From an uncultured Bacteroidales bacterium (GTDB lineage Bacteria > Bacteroidota > Bacteroidia > Bacteroidales > UBA932), in NCBI GenBank assembly GCA_900319405.1, contig ONOH01000022.1, forward strand, positions 1-33,649: a stretch of DNA of 33,649 bases. The letters run 5' to 3'. Below are positions 16,352-24,432 of the stretch, piece by piece (position 1 is the stretch's first letter; the number at the start of each line of letters is the position of its first letter). Position numbers and translations under genes: made by a program. Under the pieces are notes generated by a model, which worked only from the letters and a program-made list of their open reading frames with translations, ran no database searches and was not told where the DNA came from.

Positions 16352-17056
16352 ATGGAAGAAAAAAAATGCTTGATCGTATCGGCGGGAGGAACCGGCACCC
16401 GGATGGGGACGGTGATTCCCAAGCAGTTTCTTGTCTTGGACGGCATTCCCATCCTTCGCCGTACCATTGAGGCTTTCCTCCGGGCAATTCCGGACATCCA
16501 GGTAATCACCGTACTGCCGGAGGGTCATATGGACTATTGGAGAGCGTACTGCCGAAAGGAGAACTTCCTTTGTCCCCAGCGGCTTGTCAAGGGTGGTTTC
16601 ACCCGTTTCCACTCTGTCAAAAATGCATTGGCCTATGTGCCGGAGGGGGCCATCGTGGCCGTTCACGACGGGGTGCGTCCCCTCATCACGCCGGGGAAAA
16701 TCAGGGAACTGTTCCAGGCGGCGGAAAAGGCCCCGGCCGTGATTCCGGTGCTGCCGGTGACGGATACCCTCAAACTGCTGGAGCGCCGGGAGGGGAAGCT
16801 GGTAAGCGAAGGCGTGCAGTTGGACCGCAGCCGTGTCTATGGGGCCCAGACCCCGCAGGTTTTTCAGGCCGATTCGCTCAAAGCCGCCTATGGCCAGCAG
16901 TTCGATACGCTTTTCACGGACGATGCCTCCGTGGCGGAGCGTTACGGAATACCGCTCACCTTCATCGAAGGAGAGCGGTTCAATCTCAAAATCACCACCC
17001 CGGAGGATCTGGTCCTGGCCAGGGCGATCATCGATTCTTCGCTGCGCTCAGAATGA
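16352..17056 (+). CDS. ispD: 2-C-methyl-D-erythritol 4-phosphate cytidylyltransferase
   Basis: A 234-residue enzyme that joins CTP and MEP to give CDP-ME in the non-mevalonate isoprenoid pathway. The N-terminal nucleotide motif 'SAGGTGTRMG' carries Arg17, with Lys24 in 'PKQF' (equivalents of E. coli Arg20 and Lys27). 'VHDGVRPLI' and 'GAQTPQVF' follow, then 'FTDDASVAE' and 'NLKITTPEDL'. It is divergent from mreB. The last residues ('SSLRSE') and the TGA are formed by a dispersed repeat (17033-17059), so the native C-terminus may have been altered slightly without touching the active site. The next gene (Lrp) converges on it. Confidence 0.96.
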   Translation: MEEKKCLIVSAGGTGTRMGTVIPKQFLVLDGIPILRRTIEAFLRAIPDIQVITVLPEGHMDYWRAYCRKENFLCPQRLVKGGFTRFHSVKNALAYVPEGAIVAVHDGVRPLITPGKIRELFQAAEKAPAVIPVLPVTDTLKLLERREGKLVSEGVQLDRSRVYGAQTPQVFQADSLKAAYGQQFDTLFTDDASVAERYGIPLTFIEGERFNLKITTPEDLVLARAIIDSSLRSE

Positions 17057-17105
17057 CAGCCAGAATGACAGCTTTGTCATCCTGAGGCACTTGTTCCGAA
17101 GGATC
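17033..17105. repeat. Dispersed repeat pair forming a hairpin between ispD and the Lrp gene
   Basis: Unit A (17033-17059) ends CTGCGCTCAGAATGACAG. The 11-mer AGAATGACAGC is present twice (17050-17060 and 17062-17072). An inverted, diverged unit (17075-17105) contains TGTCATCCTGAGGC and CCGAAGGATC. AGAATGACA (17062-17070) and TGTCATCCT (17075-17083) form a stem with a 4-nt loop and one mismatch, so the element may also terminate both convergent genes. A related copy is at 32883-32908. Confidence 0.75.
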
Positions 17106-17599
17106 TAATCCCTTCCGGTATAAGACGTATTCTTGAAATCCTTTACCCAGACCTGGCGCTCGATGGGCTCGTCCAGGGAAATCATCGTGTCGGTGGACTG
17201 GATGTATGGGATTTTCTGGATGGTGTTAAGAAGCACCTCCATCAGGTGATCGTTGTCCAGGCAGTAGAGTTTGGCCAGGATAGCGTACTTGCCGGTAATG
17301 AAATGGCACTCCACGATTTCCGGAATCTTTTTCAGGTTGGCGATTACTTCCGGATATTTGGTAGATTCGGAAAGGGAGATGCTCACATAGGCGCATACGT
17401 TGAGCCCCAGGGCCTGCGGCTTCACTTGCAGGCGGGACCCCGTAATGACTCCGTTGGCCTCCAGCCTTTTGAAGCGCTGGTGGATGGCCGCACCGGATAC
17501 ACCGCATTCCCGTGCAATCTCCAGGAAGGGCATACGGGCATTCTTTATCAGGAAAGAGAGAATCTTCTGATCAATCTGATCGATATGATAGTTTGCCAT
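17105..17599 (-). CDS. Lrp/AsnC-family transcriptional regulator
   Basis: A 164-residue protein with the two-domain Lrp layout. Residues about 5-60 form the helix-turn-helix ('IDQIDQKILSFLIKNARMPF', 'ECGVSGAAIHQRFKRLEANG'). Residues about 68-150 form the RAM effector-binding domain ('NVCAYVSISLSES', 'ECHFITGKYAILAKLYC'). Members respond to amino acids or related small molecules; the ligand cannot be read from the sequence. It is convergent with ispD (48 nt apart across a repeat) and lies 45 nt downstream of topA, with its own -7 box. The final codon and TAG lie at the edge of the repeat. Confidence 0.93.
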   Translation of the reverse strand: MANYHIDQIDQKILSFLIKNARMPFLEIARECGVSGAAIHQRFKRLEANGVITGSRLQVKPQALGLNVCAYVSISLSESTKYPEVIANLKKIPEIVECHFITGKYAILAKLYCLDNDHLMEVLLNTIQKIPYIQSTDTMISLDEPIERQVWVKDFKNTSYTGRD

Positions 17600-17626
17600 T
17601 TGCTTTCAGTTTTTAACTAACCAATG

Positions 17627-17634
17627 CAAATGTA
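17627..17634 (-). promoter_or_regulatory. -7 promoter element of the Lrp-family gene
   Basis: On the minus strand TACATTTG matches TAnnTTTG, 27 nt before the ATG at 17599. No good -33 TTTG is seen at 20 nt. A T-rich run in topA's 3' end precedes it. Confidence 0.45.
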
Positions 17635-17644
17635 CAACTTTTTT

Positions 17645-19954
17645 TTAATTTTTACGCTTTCCTTTTGATTTTTTTGTAGGGTCTGAAGCGGCGATAATCG
17701 CCTGACAGTCAGCTTCCGTCAGTTTTTCGGCCGATGTGCCCCGGGGAATCTTATAATTAGAAACCCCCTGCTTGATATAGGGACCATAGCGGCCGTTGAC
17801 CACCTTGATGTCCCCGAATTCGGCGATATAGACAGGGCCGGCAGCGGCCTGGGCGGCGGCTTCCTTCACCAGCGCGGCACATTCCTCCAGGCTCACCCTG
17901 AGGGGATCCATTCCCTTGGGGAGCTTCACATTCCGGTCCCCGTACTTGAGATATGGGCCGAAGCGTCCGCGCAGGGCTACGATGTCCACCCCGTCCACTT
18001 GTCCCACGGTGCGGGGAAGCTCCAGCAGTTTCAGGGCCTCGTCCAGGGTGAGGGTTTCGATGAGCTGACCTTTTCCCAGCGATGCGCTCTGGCGGTTTTC
18101 GCCCTCTCCCTTCTGCACGTAGGGACCGAATTTTCCGAAGGCGGCAATCACTTTCTGTCCGTCGGGAGCGATGCCGATTTCGCGGCTCACCTTGCTGTAG
18201 TTGCGGTCGGCCAGGACTTGTTCCACGTGGGCGTGGAATGGTTTGTAGAAGGAGGCGATGGTTTCGTTCCATACCTTCTTGCCCTCGGCCACCTGGTCGA
18301 AATCGGCCTCCACGTTGGCCGTAAAATCGTAATCCAGGATGGCGGTGAAGTTCTCCACCAGGAAGTCGGTGACGATAAGGCCGATTTCCTGGGGCAGGAG
18401 TTTGCCCTTCTCGGCGCCTGTGACCTCCGTTTTCTGGCTGGTTTTGATGCTGCCGTTCTTGAGGCTCAAATTGTTGACCTTGAAAGATTTGCCTTCTTTG
18501 TCTCCCTTGATGGCATAGCCTCTTCCACGGGTGAGCGTATCCACCGTGGCAGCGTAGGTGGAAGGTCGGCCGATACCCAGCTCTTCCAGTTTCTTCACCA
18601 GTGTAGCCTCCGAATAACGGGCCGGCGGAGCGGTATATTTGCATTGGGCCGATACCCCGTTTTCCAGCATCAGGCTGCCCTTGGGAAGGTCTGGCAGGAG
18701 GATGTCTTCGCCTTCGGGCTCTTCGTCGTCACGGCCTTCCAGGTACACCTTCATAAAGCCGTCGAAGAGCAGCTGGACCGACTGCAGGCCATAGCGTTCG
18801 GGCCGCTTGTCGGAGGAGATTTTCAGGGTGGTGTTCATCACCCGGCTTTCGGTCATCTGGGAGGCTATGGTGCGTTTCCAGATAAGTTCGTAGAGCTTCT
18901 TTTCCTGGGCGGTGCCTTCGATGTCCGTATTGTCCAGGTAGGTGGGGCGGATGGCCTCGTGGGCTTCCTGTGCCCCTTTGGACTTGGTGCGGTACTGGCG
19001 GGGATGGGAGTAGGCTTCCCCGAAGTTGTCCAGGATGTATTTCTTGGCGGTCCCGAGCGCCAGGGCGGACAGGTTGGTGGAGTCGGTTCTCATATAGGTA
19101 ATGAGACCCCGCTCGTACAGGGACTGGGCAACCCGCATCGTGGTGGAAACCGGGAAATGGAGCTTGCGGGCGGCTTCCTGCTGCAGGGTGGAAGTGGTAA
19201 AGGGTGCGGCCGGAGAGCGGACGCCATCCTTTTTCTCCACGGAATGGATGCGGTATGTGGCGCCGATACTGTCTTCCAGGAAAGCCCGTGCCTCCTGCTC
19301 GGAGGGAAAGCGGGTGTCCAGGACGGCCTTCACCGTGGTATCGGTGCCTTCGGGCCGGAAGAGGGCTTCCACCCGGTAGAAAGGCTCCGGTCGGAAAGCC
19401 ATAATTTCTTTCTCACGGTCCACGATCAGCCGGAGAGCCACGCTCTGTACGCGGCCGGCGCTGAGCTTGGGCTGGATTTTTCTCCACAGGATGGGGGAGA
19501 GCTCAAAGCCCACCAGGCGGTCCAGCACGCGGCGGGCCTGCTGGGCGTTCACCAGGTTCATGTCTATGCAGCGGGGATGCTCGATAGCCTCCAGGATGGC
19601 ATTTTTCGTGATTTCGTGGAAAACGATGCGCCGGGTCTTGTCTTCGGAAAGATTCAGGGTCTGCAGCAGATGCCAGGAGATGGCTTCCCCTTCCCGGTCT
19701 TCATCGGAGGCCAGCCACACGGTCGAGGCGGCATCGGCCAGTTTCTTCAGCTCCGCGACCACTTTTCTCTTTTCAGAAGGAATCACATATTCCGGTGCAA
19801 AGCCGTTATCCACGTCTACGCTCAGTTTGTGCTCTTCCAAATCCCGGATGTGTCCGATAGATGCTTTGACCAGATATTCGTTTCCCAGGTACTTCTGAAT
19901 GGTTCTCACCTTGCCGGGAGACTCCACGATCACTAAGTTTTTGTTTCCCTCCAT
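17645..19954 (-). CDS. topA: DNA topoisomerase I
   Basis: A 769-residue type IA topoisomerase that relaxes negative supercoils. The Toprim domain starts 'NLVIVESPGK' and has the acidic 'ASDEDREGE' (82-90). The catalytic Tyr287 is in 'LITYMRTDSTN'. 'GRPSTYA' follows further on. The C-terminus has no four-cysteine zinc fingers; instead it carries repeated 'FGPYVQKGEG', 'GRFGPYLKYGD' and 'NGRYGPYIKQG' modules, as usual in many non-proteobacterial TopA proteins. The frame extends upstream to 20023, but the ATG at 19954 directly precedes the Toprim strand and was chosen. It ends in a Lys/Arg-rich tail. Confidence 0.97.
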   Translation of the reverse strand: MEGNKNLVIVESPGKVRTIQKYLGNEYLVKASIGHIRDLEEHKLSVDVDNGFAPEYVIPSEKRKVVAELKKLADAASTVWLASDEDREGEAISWHLLQTLNLSEDKTRRIVFHEITKNAILEAIEHPRCIDMNLVNAQQARRVLDRLVGFELSPILWRKIQPKLSAGRVQSVALRLIVDREKEIMAFRPEPFYRVEALFRPEGTDTTVKAVLDTRFPSEQEARAFLEDSIGATYRIHSVEKKDGVRSPAAPFTTSTLQQEAARKLHFPVSTTMRVAQSLYERGLITYMRTDSTNLSALALGTAKKYILDNFGEAYSHPRQYRTKSKGAQEAHEAIRPTYLDNTDIEGTAQEKKLYELIWKRTIASQMTESRVMNTTLKISSDKRPERYGLQSVQLLFDGFMKVYLEGRDDEEPEGEDILLPDLPKGSLMLENGVSAQCKYTAPPARYSEATLVKKLEELGIGRPSTYAATVDTLTRGRGYAIKGDKEGKSFKVNNLSLKNGSIKTSQKTEVTGAEKGKLLPQEIGLIVTDFLVENFTAILDYDFTANVEADFDQVAEGKKVWNETIASFYKPFHAHVEQVLADRNYSKVSREIGIAPDGQKVIAAFGKFGPYVQKGEGENRQSASLGKGQLIETLTLDEALKLLELPRTVGQVDGVDIVALRGRFGPYLKYGDRNVKLPKGMDPLRVSLEECAALVKEAAAQAAAGPVYIAEFGDIKVVNGRYGPYIKQGVSNYKIPRGTSAEKLTEADCQAIIAASDPTKKSKGKRKN

Positions 19955-19991
19955 ATCTATGCTTTTAGGGGCTGAAGACCGCAATTTTCTG

Positions 19992-20024
19992 CAAAGTAAA
20001 GCAGAATCCGGGGAATTTTCCAAA
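19992..20024 (-). promoter_or_regulatory. Probable promoter of topA
   Basis: On the minus strand TTTG (20021-20024), 22 nt, TACTTTG (19992-19998), a shortened -7 form. The leader to the ATG would be about 33 nt. Confidence 0.45.
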
Positions 20025-20033
20025 TTTTCTGCT

Positions 20034-20041
20034 TATTTTTG
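20034..20041 (+). promoter_or_regulatory. -7 element for the PBP1A operon
   Basis: TATTTTTG matches TAnnTTTG, about 56 nt before the ATG at 20098. A perfect hairpin CAAGACC-TTA-GGTCTTG (20058-20074) lies in the resulting leader and could be an operator or an mRNA structure. No clear -33 box is present. Confidence 0.4.
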
Positions 20042-20097
20042 TAAACTGAACTTCTGCCAAGACCTTAGGTCTTGTGCGCAGGTGAAAAAAACAAGCT

Positions 20098-22422
20098 ATG
20101 ACAGACAATACCAAGAAAAAGATAATTAAGTGGTTCTGGATTGCGCTCACCGCGCCGGTGGTCCTTCTGGGAGTGCTGCTGTGCCTGGTCTGGGCGCTGG
20201 CCGACATCCCCTCCATCGAAGAGCTTGAGAATCCGGATTCGAAGCTGGCCACCCAGGTCATCGCGGAAGAAGGTGAGATCCTTACTACCTATCATATAGA
20301 GAACCGCACCTTCGCCACCTACGAGGAACTGGCCCCCTCCCTGATCCGGGCGGCCGTTGCCACGGAAGACAAGCGTTTCTACGAGCATTCCGGGGTGGAT
20401 CTCCCTTCTCTGGGACGCGTCCTTTTCCGCACGCTCCTGTCTCGTGATTCTTCGCAGGGCGGCGGTTCCACCATCACCCAGCAGCTGGCCAAGACGCTCT
20501 ATCCCCGCGACTCCCGTCCCAACAAACTGAAGATGGTTTGGATCAAGCTCAAAGAGTGGATCACCGCCATCAAGCTGGAGCGGAATTACACCAAGGATGA
20601 GATTCTGGTAATGTACCTGAACGCCGTATTCTTCGGCTCCAACTCCTATGGCATCTCATCGGCCTCCAACCAGTTTTTCGGGAAAAGGCCGGCCGAACTC
20701 CTGACCGAAGAGAGTGCCGTTCTGGTGGGAATGGTGAACAAGCCCACCCGATACAACCCCGCCATCAATCCGGAACATGCCCTGCGCCGCCGCAACGTGG
20801 TGCTGGAGAGAATGCAGTCGATGGACTACCTCACCCGGGCGGAATGCGATTCGCTCAAAGCCATCCCCATCACTCTCCATGCCCGCCAGGGAGACCGTAC
20901 CACTGGCGTGGGCCCGTATTTTCGCGATATGCTCCGCCGCATCATGAGTGCGGAGAAGCCCAGGAAATCGGCCTATCCCATCGTGGAGGATTACAGGGCC
21001 GATTCCCTCCTCTGGGCCGACGACCCCCTCTACGGCTGGCTCAACAAGAATTCCAAGAGCGACGGGACTCCCTACGACCTTGACCAGGACGGTCTCCGCA
21101 TCTATACCACCGTCAATTACAAGATGCAGCGCTACGCCGAGGAAGCCATTGCGGAACACCTGGGCAAGGACCTCCAGAAGGCTTTTTTCCGGGAACTCAA
21201 GTACCGCAAGAACGCCCCCTTCTCTTCCGATACGGACGCATCCGTCGTGGAGACCACCCTCAAGCAGGCCCGCCGCTGGAGCGACCGGACCCGTATGATG
21301 AAGGCTTCCGGCCACTCGCAGGAAGAAATTGACAGGAGTTTCTCCGAGCCTGTCAAGATGCGGGTCTTCACCTGGGAAAAGCCCGGCTACAGGGACACGC
21401 TGATGACGCCGGACGACTCCATCCGCTACTACAAGTCCTTCTTCCGGGCCGCTTTTATGGCCATAGAACCGGGAACCGGCCACGTCAAGGCCTATGTGGG
21501 AGGCCCCGACTACCGTTATTTCAAGTACGACAATGTCCGGCAGGGCCGCCGCCAGGTGGGCTCCACCGTGAAGCCGTTCCTCTATACCCTCGCAATGGAA
21601 TCCGGGATGACCCCCTGCGATCCCGTGCAGAATTCCCCCGTGGTGATCGTGGTCAACGGCGACCAGACCTGGAGCCCGCAGGACACCCATGCCGACGGCA
21701 GCATGGTCAACCTCAACTGGGGGCTTGCCCACAGTTCCAACTCGGTGGCCGCCTACCTGATGAAGCAGCTGGGACCGGCCTCGATGGTCTCGATGATGCG
21801 CAATATGGGAATCGGCGGATTCATAGACCCCGTGGCCTCCCTCTGCGTGGGTTCGGCCGACCTGTCCGTCTATGATATGGTAACCGCCTACAATACCTTC
21901 CCTTCCGGAGGAACCTATACATATCCGCTCTTTGTCACCCGAATCGAGGACAGCGAAGGCAATATCCTGGGCCAGTTCCGGGGCCGCAGACGGGAGGCCC
22001 TCTCCCAGCGCGCCACCGGTGCGATGATCCAGATGATGCGCTCGGTGGTGGACCACGGAACGGGTGTGCGCCTTCGTTTCAAATACGGCGTTAAGGGGGA
22101 GGTGGCTGGCAAGACCGGAACCACCAACGACAATTCCGACGGATGGTTCATCGGCTACACGCCCACCATCACCGCCGGTGTCTGGGTGGGGGCCGAAGAC
22201 CGTTATGTCCATTTTTCCAACAACAGCCTGGGCCAGGGAGCCAATATGGCCCTGCCCATCTGGGGACTTTGGATGCAGAAGGTGGTGAAGGACGGAACCC
22301 TGGGCATATCGCCCTCGGACGTGTTCCCGGAGTCCCTGAAGGGGAATTATTGCCATACGGGTGCGGCAGGTGAAAACGCTGCTCCGGAGAAATCAGACCT
22401 GGAAAATTATTATTTCGAATAA
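20098..22422 (+). CDS. Penicillin-binding protein 1A, bifunctional transglycosylase/transpeptidase
   Basis: A 774-residue class A PBP with one N-terminal span (about residues 12-34). The GT51 glycosyltransferase domain has catalytic Glu90 in 'AVATEDKRFYEHSGVD' and 'GGGSTITQQLAKTLYPR'. The transpeptidase motifs are STVK (Ser489, Lys492), SSN (546-548) and KTG (672-674). It polymerises and crosslinks peptidoglycan in the periplasm. It is first in a tight operon: the ddl ATG follows 1 nt after its stop. It is divergent from topA. Its size and motif order are normal for ponA/mrcA-type enzymes. Confidence 0.96.
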   Translation: MTDNTKKKIIKWFWIALTAPVVLLGVLLCLVWALADIPSIEELENPDSKLATQVIAEEGEILTTYHIENRTFATYEELAPSLIRAAVATEDKRFYEHSGVDLPSLGRVLFRTLLSRDSSQGGGSTITQQLAKTLYPRDSRPNKLKMVWIKLKEWITAIKLERNYTKDEILVMYLNAVFFGSNSYGISSASNQFFGKRPAELLTEESAVLVGMVNKPTRYNPAINPEHALRRRNVVLERMQSMDYLTRAECDSLKAIPITLHARQGDRTTGVGPYFRDMLRRIMSAEKPRKSAYPIVEDYRADSLLWADDPLYGWLNKNSKSDGTPYDLDQDGLRIYTTVNYKMQRYAEEAIAEHLGKDLQKAFFRELKYRKNAPFSSDTDASVVETTLKQARRWSDRTRMMKASGHSQEEIDRSFSEPVKMRVFTWEKPGYRDTLMTPDDSIRYYKSFFRAAFMAIEPGTGHVKAYVGGPDYRYFKYDNVRQGRRQVGSTVKPFLYTLAMESGMTPCDPVQNSPVVIVVNGDQTWSPQDTHADGSMVNLNWGLAHSSNSVAAYLMKQLGPASMVSMMRNMGIGGFIDPVASLCVGSADLSVYDMVTAYNTFPSGGTYTYPLFVTRIEDSEGNILGQFRGRRREALSQRATGAMIQMMRSVVDHGTGVRLRFKYGVKGEVAGKTGTTNDNSDGWFIGYTPTITAGVWVGAEDRYVHFSNNSLGQGANMALPIWGLWMQKVVKDGTLGISPSDVFPESLKGNYCHTGAAGENAAPEKSDLENYYFE

Positions 22423-22423
22423 G

Positions 22424-23443
22424 ATGGCCAAGTATCAGTCTGTAGCCGTAATCTATGGCAGCGACTCCTCCGAATGGGAGGTGTCGTGCCGCAGCGGTGA
22501 ATTCACCGCTTCCCGCATCGACGAATTCCAGTACGATGTCTATGAGATTTTCGCCCGTTTCGGCCAGTGGAAACTGGTGGCGATGCGGAAGGCCAATTCC
22601 ATGCGTCAGGCTTTTCCGGAGGGCGCCCAGCCGGACGTGGACAAAAGCGATTTCTCCGTGATGGTGCTCGGGGAAAAGATCAAGTTCGACTATGCCTATA
22701 TTATGCAGCACGGCACCCCCGGGGAAACCGGCCTGCTGCAGGGATACCTGGAAATGCTGGGCGTACCGCATTCCAGCTGCAGTGCCTTCGTGACCACTGT
22801 GGCTTTTGACAAGTATTCCTGCAAAAGCTACCTGCGCACGGAAGATTATGTGAAACTGTCCCCGGACGCTTTTGTCCGGGAAGGGGATGACGTGGAGGCT
22901 TTCAGCCGCAAGGCCGTGGAAGAACTGGGCCTTCCCCTGTTTGTAAAACCCACCGCCGCGGGCTCCAGTTTCGGTATTTCCAAGGTGTATAAGGAAGAAG
23001 ATCTTCCCGCTGCCATCCGCTATGCTTTCAGGGAGGGCCCTACCGTCATCGTGGAAGCGGCCGTCCCCTGCGAACACGAACTCACCTGCGCCGTTTATTT
23101 CGACGGGAAGGAGGTCAGGACCCTGCCGGTCATCGAGATCCTCTCCGATACGGGCTGGTTCGACTATGATGCCAAGTACAACGGCTTCAGCCGGGAGGTT
23201 TGTCCGGCAGAGATTCCGGATACCCTCCGGGACCGCATTCAGGATATTTCCAAACGCATTTACCGCCGCCTGGGCTGCAAGGGGCTGGTGCGGATGGATT
23301 ATATATCGGCCCCCGACGGCATCTATTTCCTGGAAGTGAACGTTATCCCGGGGATGACCAACGCCTCGCTGGTGCCCAAGATGGTGCGTGCCGCCGGGAT
23401 AGGCATTACGGACTTCCTTACCACCATCATCGAAAATTCATAG
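22424..23443 (+). CDS. ddl: D-alanine--D-alanine ligase
   Basis: A 339-residue ATP-grasp enzyme that makes the D-Ala-D-Ala end of the peptidoglycan precursor. Family landmarks are 'QGYLEMLGVPHSSCSAF', 'FDKYSCKSYL', 'LFVKPTAAGSSFGISKV', 'CEHELTCAVYF' (equivalent of the GxE metal/ATP segment), 'YDAKYNGFS' and the C-terminal 'EVNVIPGMTNASLVPKM'. The last segment usually reads ENT-PG-T; here Val follows the metal-binding Asn, a mild deviation. The ATG at 22424 is 1 nt after the PBP1A stop; a longer frame back to 22361 overlaps PBP1A and was rejected. It is cotranscribed with PBP1A and prmC. Confidence 0.94.
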   Translation: MAKYQSVAVIYGSDSSEWEVSCRSGEFTASRIDEFQYDVYEIFARFGQWKLVAMRKANSMRQAFPEGAQPDVDKSDFSVMVLGEKIKFDYAYIMQHGTPGETGLLQGYLEMLGVPHSSCSAFVTTVAFDKYSCKSYLRTEDYVKLSPDAFVREGDDVEAFSRKAVEELGLPLFVKPTAAGSSFGISKVYKEEDLPAAIRYAFREGPTVIVEAAVPCEHELTCAVYFDGKEVRTLPVIEILSDTGWFDYDAKYNGFSREVCPAEIPDTLRDRIQDISKRIYRRLGCKGLVRMDYISAPDGIYFLEVNVIPGMTNASLVPKMVRAAGIGITDFLTTIIENS

Positions 23444-23446
23444 AGA

Positions 23447-24349
23447 ATGCTGCTGACAGATTTTTTGAAGGAAGGAATTGCTACCCTGGAGCATTTGTAC
23501 CCGACGGCCGAGGCACGGAATATCGTGCTGATGCTGTGCGAGGAGCTTATCGGAACCAAGAATTACACCCATATCGTGGAGCCGGGTTACCGGATTGACA
23601 AAAAGGGGGAAAAGCCTCTGGCCGAGGCCCTGGTGCGCCTGCAGAATGGAGAACCCATCCAGTATGTCATCGGCAGTTCGGAATTTGCCGGACGCAGTTT
23701 CCACGTGAATTCCCAGGTCCTCATTCCCCGTCCGGAAACGGAACTGCTGGTGCGGGAGGCCATCAAACTGGCCGGCCGCATGAAGCGGATGCGGGCGGCT
23801 TATGGAAAAACGGCGGAACCCGTGCGCGTGTTGGACCTGTGCACCGGGTCGGGTAACATCGCCTGGTCGGTGGCGTTGGCGGTTCCCGGAGCCCGCGTCG
23901 TGGGAGTGGACATCTCTGAGGGGGCTCTCCAGGTGGCCAGGAGCCAGAATTTTTCGGCCGAACTCAAGCAAACCGGCGCCCTGGCCCCTACCTTTGTGGC
24001 GGCCGATATCCTGGACACCGAACAGGAATTCAATTACGGCATCTTCGACCTCATCCTCTCCAACCCGCCCTACGTGATGGAGAAGGAAAGACACCTGCTC
24101 CGTAGGAACGTGGTGGAATTCGAACCCCACGGGGCCCTGTTCGTCAGCGATGAAGACCCTCTCGTGTACTACCGCGCTATTACCCGCTGGTCACAGCGTT
24201 TCCTCTCCCCGGAAGGAAAGGGCCTGACAGAGATCAACGAGTCACTGGGAAAGGAGACCGAGGCCATTTTCCGGGATGCAGGCTTTTCGGAGACCTCGCT
24301 CGTAAAGGATTTTTACGACAAAAACCGCTTCGTCTTCTATACAAAATAG
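23447..24349 (+). CDS. prmC: Release factor glutamine N5-methyltransferase
   Basis: A 300-residue protein. The N-terminal helical domain (about 1-75) recognises release factor. The Rossmann-type methyltransferase domain has the SAM motif 'VLDLCTGSGNIAWSVA' (about 127-142), an acidic 'VVGVDIS' and the catalytic 'NPPYV' that binds the target glutamine. 'IPRPETELLV' before the SAM motif is characteristic of PrmC. It methylates the GGQ motif of RF1/RF2 to speed translation termination. It starts 3 nt after ddl, so it belongs to the PBP1A-ddl operon; a weak hairpin followed by TTGTTTTT lies just downstream. Confidence 0.95.
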   Translation: MLLTDFLKEGIATLEHLYPTAEARNIVLMLCEELIGTKNYTHIVEPGYRIDKKGEKPLAEALVRLQNGEPIQYVIGSSEFAGRSFHVNSQVLIPRPETELLVREAIKLAGRMKRMRAAYGKTAEPVRVLDLCTGSGNIAWSVALAVPGARVVGVDISEGALQVARSQNFSAELKQTGALAPTFVAADILDTEQEFNYGIFDLILSNPPYVMEKERHLLRRNVVEFEPHGALFVSDEDPLVYYRAITRWSQRFLSPEGKGLTEINESLGKETEAIFRDAGFSETSLVKDFYDKNRFVFYTK

Positions 24350-24421
24350 CCCTCCGGGCGGCTTGAAAGGCTTGTTTTTCAATTAAACGTTTAAACTTTT
24401 CTTACACGCTAACTCTTTCCG

Positions 24422-24428
24422 TACTTTG
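24422..24428 (+). promoter_or_regulatory. -7-like element directly before the lipoprotein ATG
   Basis: TACTTTG ends 4 nt before the ATG at 24433, implying little or no 5' leader. The region just upstream contains the overlapping palindromes AAACGTTT and GTTTAAAC, but no clear -33 TTTG. Confidence 0.35.
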
Positions 24429-24432
24429 CATC

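Noticed and set aside
17999-19936. Long plus-strand open frame (645 codons) opposite topA
   Set aside because: It lies entirely antisense to topA, shows no recognisable domain, and arises from high GC content in codon positions of the true gene.
20656-22356. Long minus-strand open frame opposite PBP1A
   Set aside because: It is antisense to a gene with all catalytic motifs intact; the translation is low-complexity Gly/His/Val-rich.
22361-22423. N-terminal extension of Ddl into PBP1A
   Set aside because: It overlaps the PBP1A end in another frame; the ATG at 22424 directly precedes the conserved first strand.
24384-24396. Overlapping palindromes AAACGTTT and GTTTAAAC
   Set aside because: They are short, AT-rich and expected by chance in an AT-rich spacer; kept only as a remark.
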